A stretch of DNA of 64,000 nucleotides, taken from the NCBI GenBank assembly GCA_022823725.1, contig JAJEHL010000049.1, positions 248,001 to 312,000 of the forward strand, read 5' to 3'. This stretch comes from Candidatus Latescibacterota bacterium (GTDB lineage Bacteria > Latescibacterota > UBA2968). Below are positions 48,965 to 58,453 of this stretch, piece after piece. Positions within the stretch are counted from its first letter, which is position 1, and each line of letters opens with the position of its first letter. The position numbers and the translations under genes were made by a program. The notes under the pieces were generated by a model. It ran no database searches, had not been told where the DNA came from, and saw nothing but the letters and a program-made list of their open reading frames with translations.

Positions 48965-49852
48965 ATGCTATTTACCGATGCACAAATGAGGCAATACGAT
49001 GAGGAGGGGGCTGTTACGATCGACAGTCCCTTCACGACCGAGGAACTGGATCGCGCCGAAGCGGCCTGGGACAGGTTGAAGGCGAGTGGTCGTCCGCCTT
49101 ATGAAGATCCAGATTATGTCGATGTTGTCCAGCATCCCTATTTGGAGGAGGTCGCCAGGAAGGTGTTGCGGGCTGAGTCCGTACATCTGTGGTGGGGGTT
49201 GTCCCCTCACGAGCGAGTGCCGAGTAGCGCACCTTTTGCGAGTGTTCGCGAGCAATGGGGGAATGGATGCCACGTCGATATCCAGGCGACATGGGAGGAT
49301 TTTCAGGCGACGCCACGTCGGATGCGCGCTGAGTTGTGGCTCTGGGTCAATGACGTGCCCGAGCATCGGGGAGCTATGCGCATTTTGCCAGGTAGTCATC
49401 GTCCGATTATGGAACACTGGAGCCGGGTTTTGACGCCAGAGCATAAGGCGATGTTGCCTCGCGTCCATGGGTTGCGTCCCGAACCGCCAGATACTGCGCC
49501 GGCTTATCCCGAGCATGTGCCCGAGTTGGTCGATACGCCCTGGCTGGAACAGGAGCCGGTTGCGGCTGTTGCGCGTCGAGGTCAGATTTTGATTTTGTGC
49601 AGCGGGGGCTTGCATTCCGCATGGCAGAACGAGGATACGGTGCCCCGCAAGGCGATGCTGACGGCATGGATCGCTACGGGCGTGTCCTGCGGATTGCCGA
49701 AGAGTCAGCGCGATGGCGTGATGGCGTTTTTCCCGAGGCTACGAGAGAAGTTGCGTCCCGAGCGCGCGCATATTGTGCCCGAGAATTTCGACTGGTTGTT
49801 CGAGAGCGATTATGAGCCGAAATGGCCCGAGACTTTTTTGGACGCTATTTAG
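48965..49852 (+). CDS. PhyH family Fe(II)/2-oxoglutarate oxygenase, canonical site
   Basis: 295 aa. MRQYDEEGAVTIDSPFTTEE at the N terminus, the metal pair H103-x-D105 in GNGCHVDIQATW, an AMRILPGSHRPIME block, and a distal GGLHSAWQNEDTVPRKA with His and Arg. Complete site. It starts with a strong AAAAGGAGG 5 nt before the ATG. It lies 15 bp ahead of the octaheme cytochrome gene, so it may be read with that operon, although it has no export signal and acts in the cytosol. The substrate is unknown. Confidence 0.87.
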   Translation: MLFTDAQMRQYDEEGAVTIDSPFTTEELDRAEAAWDRLKASGRPPYEDPDYVDVVQHPYLEEVARKVLRAESVHLWWGLSPHERVPSSAPFASVREQWGNGCHVDIQATWEDFQATPRRMRAELWLWVNDVPEHRGAMRILPGSHRPIMEHWSRVLTPEHKAMLPRVHGLRPEPPDTAPAYPEHVPELVDTPWLEQEPVAAVARRGQILILCSGGLHSAWQNEDTVPRKAMLTAWIATGVSCGLPKSQRDGVMAFFPRLREKLRPERAHIVPENFDWLFESDYEPKWPETFLDAI

Positions 49853-49867
49853 AATAGGGGAAGATCG

Positions 49868-52081
49868 ATGCGTGCAGTGATCCCGGGGGTTTTTCTCTTT
49901 GTGGTAATGATATGTGGATGCGCGAAGGATGCACCACAGCCGGTGACTTCCAAAGCGATATATACGGGTGCAGAGGCGTGTGCAACGTGTCATCTGGATG
50001 CTTATAAAGAATGGCAGGGGTCGTTGCATCGGCGGTCAATGCAGGTGCCTTCGGTCGAGACTGTGCGGGGGGATTTTACGCGGAACAATACATATACGCA
50101 TAGGGGAATGACTTCTCGGATGTTTGTGCGAGATGGAACCTATTTTATGGAGACGGATGGTGCAGATGGAAAACGGGCAGTCTATCCCGTCGAATATGCG
50201 ATCGGAGACCGGGATACGCAGTGGTATTTGACAACGCTCGCGGGTGGGCGGATTCAGGTGCTGCCTGTCTATTGGGATGTTCGGGAACAGACTTGGTACG
50301 ATCCGGTGGAGGGGTTGTTCGACTACCCACAGGGCTTTGCGCCGGGCGATGTCAATTACTGGACGAGTTTTGGGCGGAACTGGAACTTTCAATGTCACGA
50401 TTGTCACGCCAGCCAGATCGAAAAAAATTACGATCCAGAGACAGGCACTTACGCGACGCGCTGGACAGACCTGAGCATCAATTGCGAAACATGCCACGGA
50501 ACTGGAGGGCCACATGTGGCATTCTGGAAAGCGTTGCCGGATCAGGTGCCAGCGCGGGATACGACGCTGGTAAATTTGCGATTTTTGAGTTCGGAGCAGT
50601 CGGTGGAGGTCTGCGCGCAGTGCCACGCGCACAAGCGGATCATCAAGGAGGGATATCAGCCGGGCGATCCGTTTTACGATTTTTACGAATTGGAAGTGCT
50701 GGATAGCGAAAAGTTCTGGGCAGACGGACGTTACCGCGAATTGAACTACAACACGCTGGCTTTTTTGATGAGTTCGTGTTATACGGTGGGGCATCTGACG
50801 TGTGCGGGTTGTCACGATTCTCACCACCTGGGTCCTGTGAGAGCGGAAGGCGAGACCCGTGCCGCAACCTATGACCGGGTGTGCTTGAACTGTCACAGGA
50901 TGGATGTGGGAGAGCCTGTTGAAAGGCATAGCAATCACAAGACGGTGGGGTGCGTGGATTGCCATATGCCGCCTGTAGAAGAGGTGAAGCGGATTGGAAT
51001 ATACGATCACCGTATTCTGTCGCCGGTACCGGAAAATACGGTTCGATTTGGCATTCCAAATGCGTGTAATGGGTGCCACAGCGATCAGACTCCCGACTGG
51101 GCGGCAGGCTGGGTAAAAACGTGGTGGGGGTCACAGGCAGATGATGTGTCTCGGGCCGAAGCAATTGCTCTGGGACGGGTGGGAGATCCAAAGGCTCTGG
51201 ATGGTTTGATCGCGCTTTCAAAAGACCAGAGCATGGTGTTGCGGGCTTCGGCAGCCGTGTTACTGGGCAGGCAGGCAGATGATAGGGCTGAAAAGGCTTT
51301 GATAGACGCTCTGGACGATCCGCATCCGATGGTACGCACCCGGGCTGTAGAGGGATTGATGGTTTATGGAAGCGATGCGGGTATTGAGGCCGTGATTGAG
51401 CGGTTGGGTGATTCTTCGCGATTGGTGCGCATAAGGGCGGCTTCGATGCTGGAGGGTGTGAATCTGCCGCGCGATAGGGATAAGCTATCGGAAGCTCTGA
51501 TGGAATATCGAACCATGGTGACAGATCTTCTTGCCGACGATCCAGAGGCGCAGGTGCAGGTGGGCATTGATGCATTGCAACAGGGGGATGACCGAGCCGG
51601 GGAGATTGCGTTCCGGCAGGCTTTGAAGGTCTGGCCCGGAATGCCAGATGCTTATGCAGGGCTTGGGACCGTGTTTATCAGGAATAAGCAGTTCTCGGAG
51701 GCAGCAAAAATGTGGCGAGAAGCAGCGGCAAGGGATTCGGCTCTGGTCGCACCTTTGCATCACGCCTGCGAGTTGTGGGAGACAGATATTCGGAATCGGC
51801 TCAGAACGCACCCCGGCACGGCCTGGGATTATACCGATCTGGGGGATACATATACGCTTCGGGATTCTCTGGATGTGGCAATCTACTGGTACCGAAAAGC
51901 CATTGAATCGGATCCCAATTATGCTTTACCTTACCACAATTTGGCACTGGTCTGTGCAGAGGCCGGGCGGGTGGAGGACGCGGAGGCAGCATTGGATGGG
52001 TACAGGCAAATCGCGGGAGATGCAAATGCCGTGCGGAAATTGGAGGTACTGATCCGGGAAAGAAGGCAGAGGCCGGATTGA
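49868..52081 (+). CDS. Octaheme cytochrome c lipoprotein with HEAT and TPR repeats
   Basis: 737 aa. A lipoprotein signal with Cys at about residue 18 (MICGCAKD) is followed by eight CxxCH heme motifs: CATCH (38-42), CHDCH, CETCH, CAQCH, CAGCH, CLNCH, CVDCH and CNGCH, the last near residue 400. Then come HEAT-type repeats (AEAIALGRVGDPKALDGLIA, ALIDALDDPHPMVRTRAVEG) at about 430-540 and TPRs at 560-720. It resembles the c554-type multiheme proteins that carry electrons in the periplasm. Membrane-anchored electron carrier with a protein-binding C-terminal half. First gene of the run to 58068; partner and acceptor unknown. Confidence 0.9.
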   Translation: MRAVIPGVFLFVVMICGCAKDAPQPVTSKAIYTGAEACATCHLDAYKEWQGSLHRRSMQVPSVETVRGDFTRNNTYTHRGMTSRMFVRDGTYFMETDGADGKRAVYPVEYAIGDRDTQWYLTTLAGGRIQVLPVYWDVREQTWYDPVEGLFDYPQGFAPGDVNYWTSFGRNWNFQCHDCHASQIEKNYDPETGTYATRWTDLSINCETCHGTGGPHVAFWKALPDQVPARDTTLVNLRFLSSEQSVEVCAQCHAHKRIIKEGYQPGDPFYDFYELEVLDSEKFWADGRYRELNYNTLAFLMSSCYTVGHLTCAGCHDSHHLGPVRAEGETRAATYDRVCLNCHRMDVGEPVERHSNHKTVGCVDCHMPPVEEVKRIGIYDHRILSPVPENTVRFGIPNACNGCHSDQTPDWAAGWVKTWWGSQADDVSRAEAIALGRVGDPKALDGLIALSKDQSMVLRASAAVLLGRQADDRAEKALIDALDDPHPMVRTRAVEGLMVYGSDAGIEAVIERLGDSSRLVRIRAASMLEGVNLPRDRDKLSEALMEYRTMVTDLLADDPEAQVQVGIDALQQGDDRAGEIAFRQALKVWPGMPDAYAGLGTVFIRNKQFSEAAKMWREAAARDSALVAPLHHACELWETDIRNRLRTHPGTAWDYTDLGDTYTLRDSLDVAIYWYRKAIESDPNYALPYHNLALVCAEAGRVEDAEAALDGYRQIAGDANAVRKLEVLIRERRQRPD

Positions 52082-52109
52082 TAGAGCAGGCATCGGAAAG
52101 GAGGATGCT

Positions 52110-53015
52110 GTGAAGATCTTGAGATGGATTATGTGCGCGATGGGGATTATGGTGGTGGAAGAGGCTTGTGCTGCCGATCAGGTGATGTTGAAGTTGCAGT
52201 ATCCCGAAGGGCGAACTCTGCGATATAAAAATAAATATCGACTGGAGTATTTTAGCGATAAGGCCGAGATAATTTTGAGAGAGGGCACGTTTGATGTGCA
52301 GGGTTATGGGGAATGGCGAAGCCGCGAAGTGGTGGTCGAAGCGGGTGATAGCGCGAAAGTGATGGCAAAAGTAGATAAGGGTGGCAGCCAAGCCATGTTG
52401 TCGGGTGAGCGGTTGACTTATGAGCAATTTCCCTATACTCTGGATTTGTTAAACAATCTTTCATTTGTATGGAGGATAGCAGCCGGGGGACAGGTGGTCG
52501 AGTTTGATCCCGACTTTTCAGCTTTTAAGACCGAGCGCAAGGATATGATTACGGATTTGCGGCAGGTCTGGATGCCCGGTCTCGCGCCTGTGTTGCCCGA
52601 CCGAGCGGTATCGGTTGGGGATACCTGGGAGGGTGAGCAGCGCATTGAGGTACCGTTTTACGATTTCGATGCGGGGTTTGATCCATCGCTCGTACAGTTT
52701 ACCAGTACCTACAAGCTAAAAAAGGTCAAAGAGCAAAAAGGATACCGGGTCGTGGAGATAGAAGAGGAACGCGAGGTGCATTACCGAATTTGGTTGCACA
52801 TTGAGGTGTTGTCGCTGGTGATTAACGGCACAGGGTCGGGGAATGCCGATTGGGAGATCGATATCGACCGCGGACTTGTGCTTTCCCACAATATGAAGAT
52901 CGGCCTGGGCTGGCCGCAGGTGCGGTTGGCGGGTACGCCAGATCCGGTTGAGGATATCAAAGCGCAGGTTGAGTTGATTGTCAGCCGGAAACTGGACAAG
53001 CTGGAGAAAGAGTAA
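52110..53015 (+). CDS. Exported protein of unknown function
   Basis: 301 aa. GTG start at 52110 with AAGGAGGATGCT upstream. It has a signal peptide (MKILRWIMCAMGIMVVEEACA) and a beta-rich mature part with RAVSVGDTWEGEQRIEV, a block I associate with DUF6263-like beta-barrel or lipocalin-like proteins of the periplasm. No catalytic motif. The stop TAA overlaps the ATG of the DUF6785-like gene at 53015 by one base, so the two are made together. Probably a periplasmic partner of that membrane protein. Confidence 0.6.
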   Translation: MKILRWIMCAMGIMVVEEACAADQVMLKLQYPEGRTLRYKNKYRLEYFSDKAEIILREGTFDVQGYGEWRSREVVVEAGDSAKVMAKVDKGGSQAMLSGERLTYEQFPYTLDLLNNLSFVWRIAAGGQVVEFDPDFSAFKTERKDMITDLRQVWMPGLAPVLPDRAVSVGDTWEGEQRIEVPFYDFDAGFDPSLVQFTSTYKLKKVKEQKGYRVVEIEEEREVHYRIWLHIEVLSLVINGTGSGNADWEIDIDRGLVLSHNMKIGLGWPQVRLAGTPDPVEDIKAQVELIVSRKLDKLEKE

Positions 53016-54970
53016 TGAGTCTGGCTTTTGATACATCTGTTGCGATTCAGTCCGCTGGTCGGGGCGTGACCGCCCGCGCCGTGTTGCTGGGCCTGGTGCT
53101 GGTCTGTGCCGAAGTCGCGGTGATTACGTTTTCCGAGCCGGTGGCGCGGTCGTCGTCTATGAACGTGAGTCACTTCCCCGTGGGTTTTTTTATGTGGTTT
53201 GTGGTTGTGGTTCTGGGTTTGAACCCGCTTTTAAAATGGATTTATCCGGGGTATATGCTCTCGCGTTCAGAACTTTTGGCTGTTGCCGCGATGGGATTGA
53301 TTGGGGCGCATATACCCGGTAGCGGTCTTTTGGGATTTTTCCTGGGGGTGCTGGCTGCGCCTTATTATTTTGCTTCGCCAGAGAATCAATGGGAAGCTCT
53401 GTTGCACCCGACTATCCCTTCGTGGTTGGCGCCTTTGAATGAGCGCGGCGCCATGCAGGGATTTTTTGAGGGGCTACCTTCAGGTTCAGTGCCCTGGTCG
53501 GTCTGGATTATGCCGTTATTCTGGTGGATGTGTTTGATCGGGGTGCTGACTTTTGTACTGCTGTGTATCGCGGTGATGCTGAGAAAGCAATGGATGGAAA
53601 ATGAGCGTCTGGTTTATCCCCTGATTTCTCCGGTGTCCGATCTGATTGAAGACGACGGCGCTGAGGGAATATTGTCTGGTCTGATGCGGAATAAGCTGTT
53701 CTGGATTGGGTTTGTTTTTGGGTTTGGGCTTTTGGCATGGAATTTTGTGTGGTATTTCTGGGATGCCTGGCCCCGTATCAACTATTTTGGGCGTAAAGAT
53801 CTGGTATTTATCGACGGGTTTCCCGCGATGACTAATCGGGTCAATTTGTACATTATTGGGTTTGGTTATTTTGCGAATCTGGATGTGCTGTTTAGTCTCT
53901 GGTTTTTCTATCTGGTTTATTGGGCACAGAACGGGATTTTCAACCGCATTGGTCTGGATTTGGGTCCTGGTACGGGGGCAGCGAGTGCCTGGGAAAATCT
54001 GGGAGCGTTGTTCGCGCTGGTCTGGTGGGCATTGTGGACGGCGCGGCATCATCTGCGGGATGTGGTGAGAAAAGCGATCAATACGAAGTACGGGGTAGAT
54101 GATTCGGGTGAAATGGTGTCTTATCGCACAGCCGTATTGGGTGTGATTCTGGGGTCGGGATTTTGTTTGTTGTGGTTGTGTATGGCGGGTATTGAGTGGT
54201 ATATTGGCGTTTTGTTTTTGCTCGCGCTCTACGGGGTGTGTTTGGGGCTGGCAAAGGTGGTGTGTGAGAGTGGTTTGCTCTATCTGGCCTGGGGAGTGAG
54301 TCCGCAGACATTGGTGACCAATTGTTTGGGATCGGTGTCTATGGCAGGGGGGACGATTACGACACTGGCATTTACAGAGGGGCTGTTTTTCCATGGCAAG
54401 GGCCTGTTTATGTCATCTCTGGCCAATAGTGCGAAGATGGGTGATCTGGCCGGTACCGATCAGAGGCGGCTGGGCAAAAGCATGGGGCTGGCATTGCTGG
54501 TAGGGATTCCCCTGTGTATTTATTTGAGCTTGGGATGGGGCTATGAACAGGGCGCGTATAATTTTGGTGGGTTTCCATTTCGCTATGGCCGCGATAGCGT
54601 GTTTGCGCGGGCAGTAAATATGATGCAAAGTCCTCAGGGACCTGCGTCTTCTCGTCTCATGTTTTTTGGGGTTGGCGTGGTGGGCATGACGCTGTTGACG
54701 GTGTTGCGCTACCGCTTGCCCTGGTGGCCGTTGCATCCGATTGGGTTTGCAGTAGGTGGTAGTGGTCGCGCTACGAAATCTACCTGGTCTATTTTTATTG
54801 CCTGGGCGTGTAAGTTTTTGATTGTGAAAATCGGCGGTGTGACGCTTTATCGGCGGTATCGTCCGTTGTTTACGGGATTGCTTTCGGGATATTCGCTGGG
54901 GGTAGGCGTGTCGTTTGCGGTGGATGTGGTGTGGTTTATGGGCCGCGGGCATTGGATTCATTTGTATTGA
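53015..54970 (+). CDS. Polytopic membrane protein, DUF6785-like (copy 3)
   Basis: 651 aa with a dozen or more hydrophobic segments. Shared blocks: YFASPENQWEALLHP, FFEGLPSGSVPWSVW, LRKQWMENERLVYPL, NLDVLFSLWFFYLVYW, CESGLLYLAWGVSPQ and the C-terminal LYRRYRPLFTGLLSGYSLG. It is closer to copies 1 and 4 than to copy 2. It overlaps the stop of 52110-53015 (TAATG) and is followed 12 bp later by a TPR gene, so it is embedded in the cytochrome/TPR/CRTAC1 run. Function unknown. Confidence 0.75.
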   Translation: MSLAFDTSVAIQSAGRGVTARAVLLGLVLVCAEVAVITFSEPVARSSSMNVSHFPVGFFMWFVVVVLGLNPLLKWIYPGYMLSRSELLAVAAMGLIGAHIPGSGLLGFFLGVLAAPYYFASPENQWEALLHPTIPSWLAPLNERGAMQGFFEGLPSGSVPWSVWIMPLFWWMCLIGVLTFVLLCIAVMLRKQWMENERLVYPLISPVSDLIEDDGAEGILSGLMRNKLFWIGFVFGFGLLAWNFVWYFWDAWPRINYFGRKDLVFIDGFPAMTNRVNLYIIGFGYFANLDVLFSLWFFYLVYWAQNGIFNRIGLDLGPGTGAASAWENLGALFALVWWALWTARHHLRDVVRKAINTKYGVDDSGEMVSYRTAVLGVILGSGFCLLWLCMAGIEWYIGVLFLLALYGVCLGLAKVVCESGLLYLAWGVSPQTLVTNCLGSVSMAGGTITTLAFTEGLFFHGKGLFMSSLANSAKMGDLAGTDQRRLGKSMGLALLVGIPLCIYLSLGWGYEQGAYNFGGFPFRYGRDSVFARAVNMMQSPQGPASSRLMFFGVGVVGMTLLTVLRYRLPWWPLHPIGFAVGGSGRATKSTWSIFIAWACKFLIVKIGGVTLYRRYRPLFTGLLSGYSLGVGVSFAVDVVWFMGRGHWIHLY

Positions 54971-54982
54971 GGAGGAGTGATT

Positions 54983-56452
54983 TTGAAAAGATTTGTTTCT
55001 TGTCTGACGGTGTGGATGCTATTTGTCCCAAATGTTGAGCCATCACAGATGGACTCGGTGCTGGTCGATATTATCAAGGGCAATTACTACGGTGCAATGG
55101 TTCGGTGCGAGGATGTGATCGCAGCCGATTCGGCAGCAGCGGATGCGTACCGATTTTTGGGATGGCTTCAAATTGTGACGCGGCAGGGCGATTTGCAGGA
55201 TGCTGGGGAGAATTTGCAACGGGCTATCCACCTTAAAGAGGATGCAGGAGCGTACAACGATCTGGGGTTTGTGTATTTTTTTCAGCGCAATTACAGCCCG
55301 GCGATTGAAGCATTTGAGAAGGCGAGTGCGCTAAACCCCGATGAGACAATGTTTTACCGCAATCTGGGTTTTGTGGCTGAATTGGCGGGGGCATATTCCG
55401 ATGCGGAAGAGGCATTTAAGGCTGTTTTGGAGCGGGATCCGACGGACGATCTGGCGGTTTACGGATATGGGCTTGCGCTGGTCAGGCAAGCGCGTTACGA
55501 CGAGGCGCTGGAGGCATTTCAAAAGACCGTCCACATGTTTTCGGATCGCAAAGAGGCGCATTTAGAAATCGGACAACTCCTGATGATGCAGGGCAAGTAT
55601 GCGTCAGCAGCGTCTGCGTACAGACGGGCGACAAAGATTGATTTTGAGGATCCAAAACCTCACTATGGATTGGCACAGGCGTATCGAAATTTGGGCGATT
55701 CGCTATCGGCGCGACGGGCATGGGAGACGTTTAAGTTTTTTGACAAGCGCCACCGGCACGCGGTTCGAGATCAGTATGTGTTGCCCGTACGACTTGATAA
55801 AATAGCCGATTTACTGGATTTCGGAGACAGGTGCGGGAGGCTGGGACAGCACGATAAAGCTATAGAGGTTTATCGGGAAGCAGTCGCTCTGGTGGAAGAT
55901 CCGGATCTGCCATGGCGGTTTAGTCCGGAAGTTCCCGTGGTGTATCTGGCTCTGGGGCTATCCTATCAGGCATTGGGAGATGTAGTGCGGGCGCGGCGGT
56001 CTTATGATGCGGCTTTTACGCTGGGCGAAGGGGGCATAGTCTCCGATGAGGCATTGAGACGCAAGACAGATATGTTTTTGTGTGCCGATGGGTTGTCACG
56101 CGATGTGATGGAGGGGTATGAGCGGATTGTGGCGATGGATCCGGTTGCTTATGCCGCGTTTTATATTTACGATCAGATTAGCCAGGCACAGGCGAAGACG
56201 GGACATCTTGATAAGTGCATATCGATATATCAGACCAGAGCAGATCAGATTGCTTATTCTGCGGGATTGCTGGTGCGATTGGGTGTGGCACATGCGGTGT
56301 CGGGGGATATGGAAACGGCAAGGGCGTTGTACGATCAGGTAATTGAGGGGATGGAAGATCCGCGCGAGTTGTATCTCCAGTTGTCGGTTCTCTATGGTCG
56401 GGTGGGGCGAAAAGCAGAGGCCGAGGCAATGGCGGCAAAGGCACGAAAATGA
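54983..56452 (+). CDS. Exported TPR protein
   Basis: 489 aa. A TTG at 54983 is taken as start because GGAGGA lies 6 nt upstream; the GTG at 54977 is only one base from that site. A signal peptide (MKRFVSCLTVWMLFVPNVEP) is followed by TPR motifs through most of the chain, for example YNDLGFVYFFQRNYSPAIEA, FYRNLGFVAELAGAYSDAEE and HYGLAQAYRNLGDSLSARRA. Such proteins are scaffolds for protein contacts. The TGA overlaps the ATG of the CRTAC1 gene by 4 bp (56449-56452), so the pair is coupled. Confidence 0.82.
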   Translation: MKRFVSCLTVWMLFVPNVEPSQMDSVLVDIIKGNYYGAMVRCEDVIAADSAAADAYRFLGWLQIVTRQGDLQDAGENLQRAIHLKEDAGAYNDLGFVYFFQRNYSPAIEAFEKASALNPDETMFYRNLGFVAELAGAYSDAEEAFKAVLERDPTDDLAVYGYGLALVRQARYDEALEAFQKTVHMFSDRKEAHLEIGQLLMMQGKYASAASAYRRATKIDFEDPKPHYGLAQAYRNLGDSLSARRAWETFKFFDKRHRHAVRDQYVLPVRLDKIADLLDFGDRCGRLGQHDKAIEVYREAVALVEDPDLPWRFSPEVPVVYLALGLSYQALGDVVRARRSYDAAFTLGEGGIVSDEALRRKTDMFLCADGLSRDVMEGYERIVAMDPVAYAAFYIYDQISQAQAKTGHLDKCISIYQTRADQIAYSAGLLVRLGVAHAVSGDMETARALYDQVIEGMEDPRELYLQLSVLYGRVGRKAEAEAMAAKARK

Positions 56453-58068
56453 TGAGAAAAACAGTTTTTTTATTGGTTTTTTTATACGCGGGTACCGTTG
56501 CCGCAGAGCAATTTGTAGAGGTTACAGAAGCGTCTGGAATATCGTTCGTGCATCGGACTGGCGCGCGGGGGAATTGGCATTATTTGGAAACTATGGGGTC
56601 GGGCTGTGCGGTGTTTGATGCGGATGGAGATGGCGATCTGGATTTGTATTTTGTCAATGGAGAACACGGGCAGACGGGCGGCGAGAACGCATTGTACCGA
56701 AATGATGGTGGATTTCGGTTTTCTGCTGTGCCGGGTGCGCCAGGTGTTGGGTATGGGATGGGGTGTACGGTTGGGGATTATGATAATGATGGCGATCTCG
56801 ATCTTTATACGACGGGTTATGATGCCAATGTGCTGTACGAAAATGATGGTCGTGGTGGTTTTGTGGAAAAGAAGGCGGGCGTGGGCGGAGGTGGGTGGTC
56901 CACTGGTGCCACCTTTTTTGATGCGGATGGGGATGGGGATCTGGATTTGTATGTGGTACGCTATTTGACGTATGATGTGAAAAACGAGCCGCATTGCGAA
57001 AGGGTAGGCATTCGTACGTATTGCGATCCGGGCTATTTTAAGGGTGCGCCAGATTTGCTTTATCGGAATGAAGGGAACGGACGATTTACGGATGTGTCCT
57101 TTGAAGCGGGTGTGGCGGATTCTTCTGGCAAAGGGCTTGGGGTGGTGAGTCTGGATTACGACGGCGATGGGGATACCGATCTCTATGTCGTGAATGATAC
57201 GACGCCAAATTTTTTGTATCGCAATGTGGGTGGGCGGTTCGAGGAGGTGGGTATAGAGGCGGGCGTGGCGTTTAATGCACAAGGCCGGACGCAGGCAGGT
57301 ATGGGGGTTGATGTGGGGGATATTGATAGGGATGGGCGATCCGATATTTTTGTGACGAATTTTTCCTACGAGACCAATGCGGTCTATCAAAGCATGGCGG
57401 GTGGTTTTTTTATAGATGTCAGCGCGCTAACCGGAATTGCTGGCGCGTCTCTGCTGCCTCTGGGATTTGGCACTCATTTTTTTGATTATGACAACGATGG
57501 CGATCTGGATCTGTTTGTGGCAAATGGGCATATTTTCCCAAATGTACAGGCGTTTTCCAGGGCTGAGTCCTATTTACAGGCGGATCAAGTATTTCGCAAT
57601 GTGGATGGGCGATTTGAGGTGGTCAATGCGGGTGTTGAAACGCCGGGGGTGAGTCGCGGGTCGGCGATTGGCGATCTGGATGGAGATGGCGATCTGGATC
57701 TGGTGATACTGCATTCGGGACAGCGTGCGCGGGTGTTTCGCAACGAAGGTGAGAACTCGGGACACTGGATTGTTGTAAAATTGGTGGGGGGTATGCAGGG
57801 AACGGAACATGGGTTTTCAAATAGGGATGGGATTGGGGCAGTGGTGCATATGAGCGCGGGGGGAAAGATTCAGGTGCGCGAGGTTCGGAGCCAGTCGAGC
57901 TATTTGTCAGTGAGCGATTTGCGGCTGCATTTTGGGTTGGGCAATGCGCGTCGCGTGGATCGAATTGAGGTGCGCTGGGCGAGTGGGCGCGTGCAGGTTT
58001 TGGAAGATGTTGAAGTGGATCGCGTTGTGGTTGTGGAAGAAAACGCATCCGCAGATGAACGCAGATGA
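56449..58068 (+). CDS. CRTAC1-family protein (FG-GAP repeats and ASPIC/UnbV domain)
   Basis: 539 aa with a signal peptide (MMRKTVFLLVFLYAGTVAAE). It contains seven calcium-type FG-GAP/VCBS loops such as DADGDGDLDLYFVN, DYDNDGDLDLYTTG, DIDRDGRSDIFVTN and DLDGDGDLDLVILH, forming a beta-propeller, followed by an ASPIC/UnbV domain (DGIGAVVHMSAGGKIQVREV, YLSVSDLRLHFGLG). Secreted or periplasmic. The last nine residues (ENASADERR) and the stop are encoded by a dispersed repeat, so the natural C terminus was probably altered. Last gene of the 49868-58068 run. Confidence 0.88.
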   Translation: MMRKTVFLLVFLYAGTVAAEQFVEVTEASGISFVHRTGARGNWHYLETMGSGCAVFDADGDGDLDLYFVNGEHGQTGGENALYRNDGGFRFSAVPGAPGVGYGMGCTVGDYDNDGDLDLYTTGYDANVLYENDGRGGFVEKKAGVGGGGWSTGATFFDADGDGDLDLYVVRYLTYDVKNEPHCERVGIRTYCDPGYFKGAPDLLYRNEGNGRFTDVSFEAGVADSSGKGLGVVSLDYDGDGDTDLYVVNDTTPNFLYRNVGGRFEEVGIEAGVAFNAQGRTQAGMGVDVGDIDRDGRSDIFVTNFSYETNAVYQSMAGGFFIDVSALTGIAGASLLPLGFGTHFFDYDNDGDLDLFVANGHIFPNVQAFSRAESYLQADQVFRNVDGRFEVVNAGVETPGVSRGSAIGDLDGDGDLDLVILHSGQRARVFRNEGENSGHWIVVKLVGGMQGTEHGFSNRDGIGAVVHMSAGGKIQVREVRSQSSYLSVSDLRLHFGLGNARRVDRIEVRWASGRVQVLEDVEVDRVVVVEENASADERR

Positions 58069-58195
58069 AAAATCAAATGTAGGGGCGGTGCCCCCGTATA
58101 AAGGCACTACGGGGCAGGCTCCTGTGCCCGCCCATCAAAAGAGATAACCGCATAAGAATGCAGACAAGGGACGCTAAGACACAAGGAGACCGACT
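58040..58195. repeat. Dispersed-repeat cluster
   Basis: GCAGATGAAC followed by GCAGATGAAA (58051-58070) is a tandem 10-mer that forms the end of the CRTAC1 gene. It is followed by a GC-rich inverted element (GGGGCGGTGCCCCCG, ACGGGGCAGGC, GTGCCCGCCC) to about 58133 and a CGCATAAGAATGCAGACAAG stretch. It looks like several worn intergenic repeats stacked at one site. Confidence 0.55.
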
Positions 58196-58321
58196 ATGGG
58201 TGATGTACAGAGCGATGCGCGGTTGCTGTGGGAACTGAATGTGGAAGGTATTGGCGGACAGATGATTGTGGCAGATGTGAATGGCGATGGGAAACCGGAG
58301 TTTTTGTTGCGGCAGAGTTGA
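58196..58321 (+). pseudogene. N-terminal remnant of an FG-GAP/VCBS protein
   Basis: A 41-codon frame with a GGAG site begins MGDVQSDARLLWELNVEG and holds one VCBS-type loop (IVADVNGDGKPEF), then stops at 58319-58321. It has no signal peptide. It is the start of a larger gene that was cut off; the next bases come from a different gene (58341-58400). Confidence 0.65.
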
Positions 58322-58340
58322 AGTCGGATCTCTATATTGA

Positions 58341-58400
58341 GCGGGGATGGACAAAAGAATTGGAAGAGGAATTTGGCTGGCGGATCAAGGCGTTGAGACA
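58341..58400 (+). pseudogene. C-terminal remnant of a TPR-thioredoxin gene
   Basis: 58341-58397 matches 62815-62871, near the 3' end of the intact gene at 60755-62890, with 5 differences in 57 bases. It encodes RGWTKELEEEFGWRIKALR in a frame of its own. It follows the VCBS remnant with almost no gap, marking a deletion or recombination joint. Confidence 0.75.
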
Positions 58401-58453
58401 AAATGAATTGCTGGCGCAGAGTTGTATACTCCACTTGGCTTTGAGACATCAGA

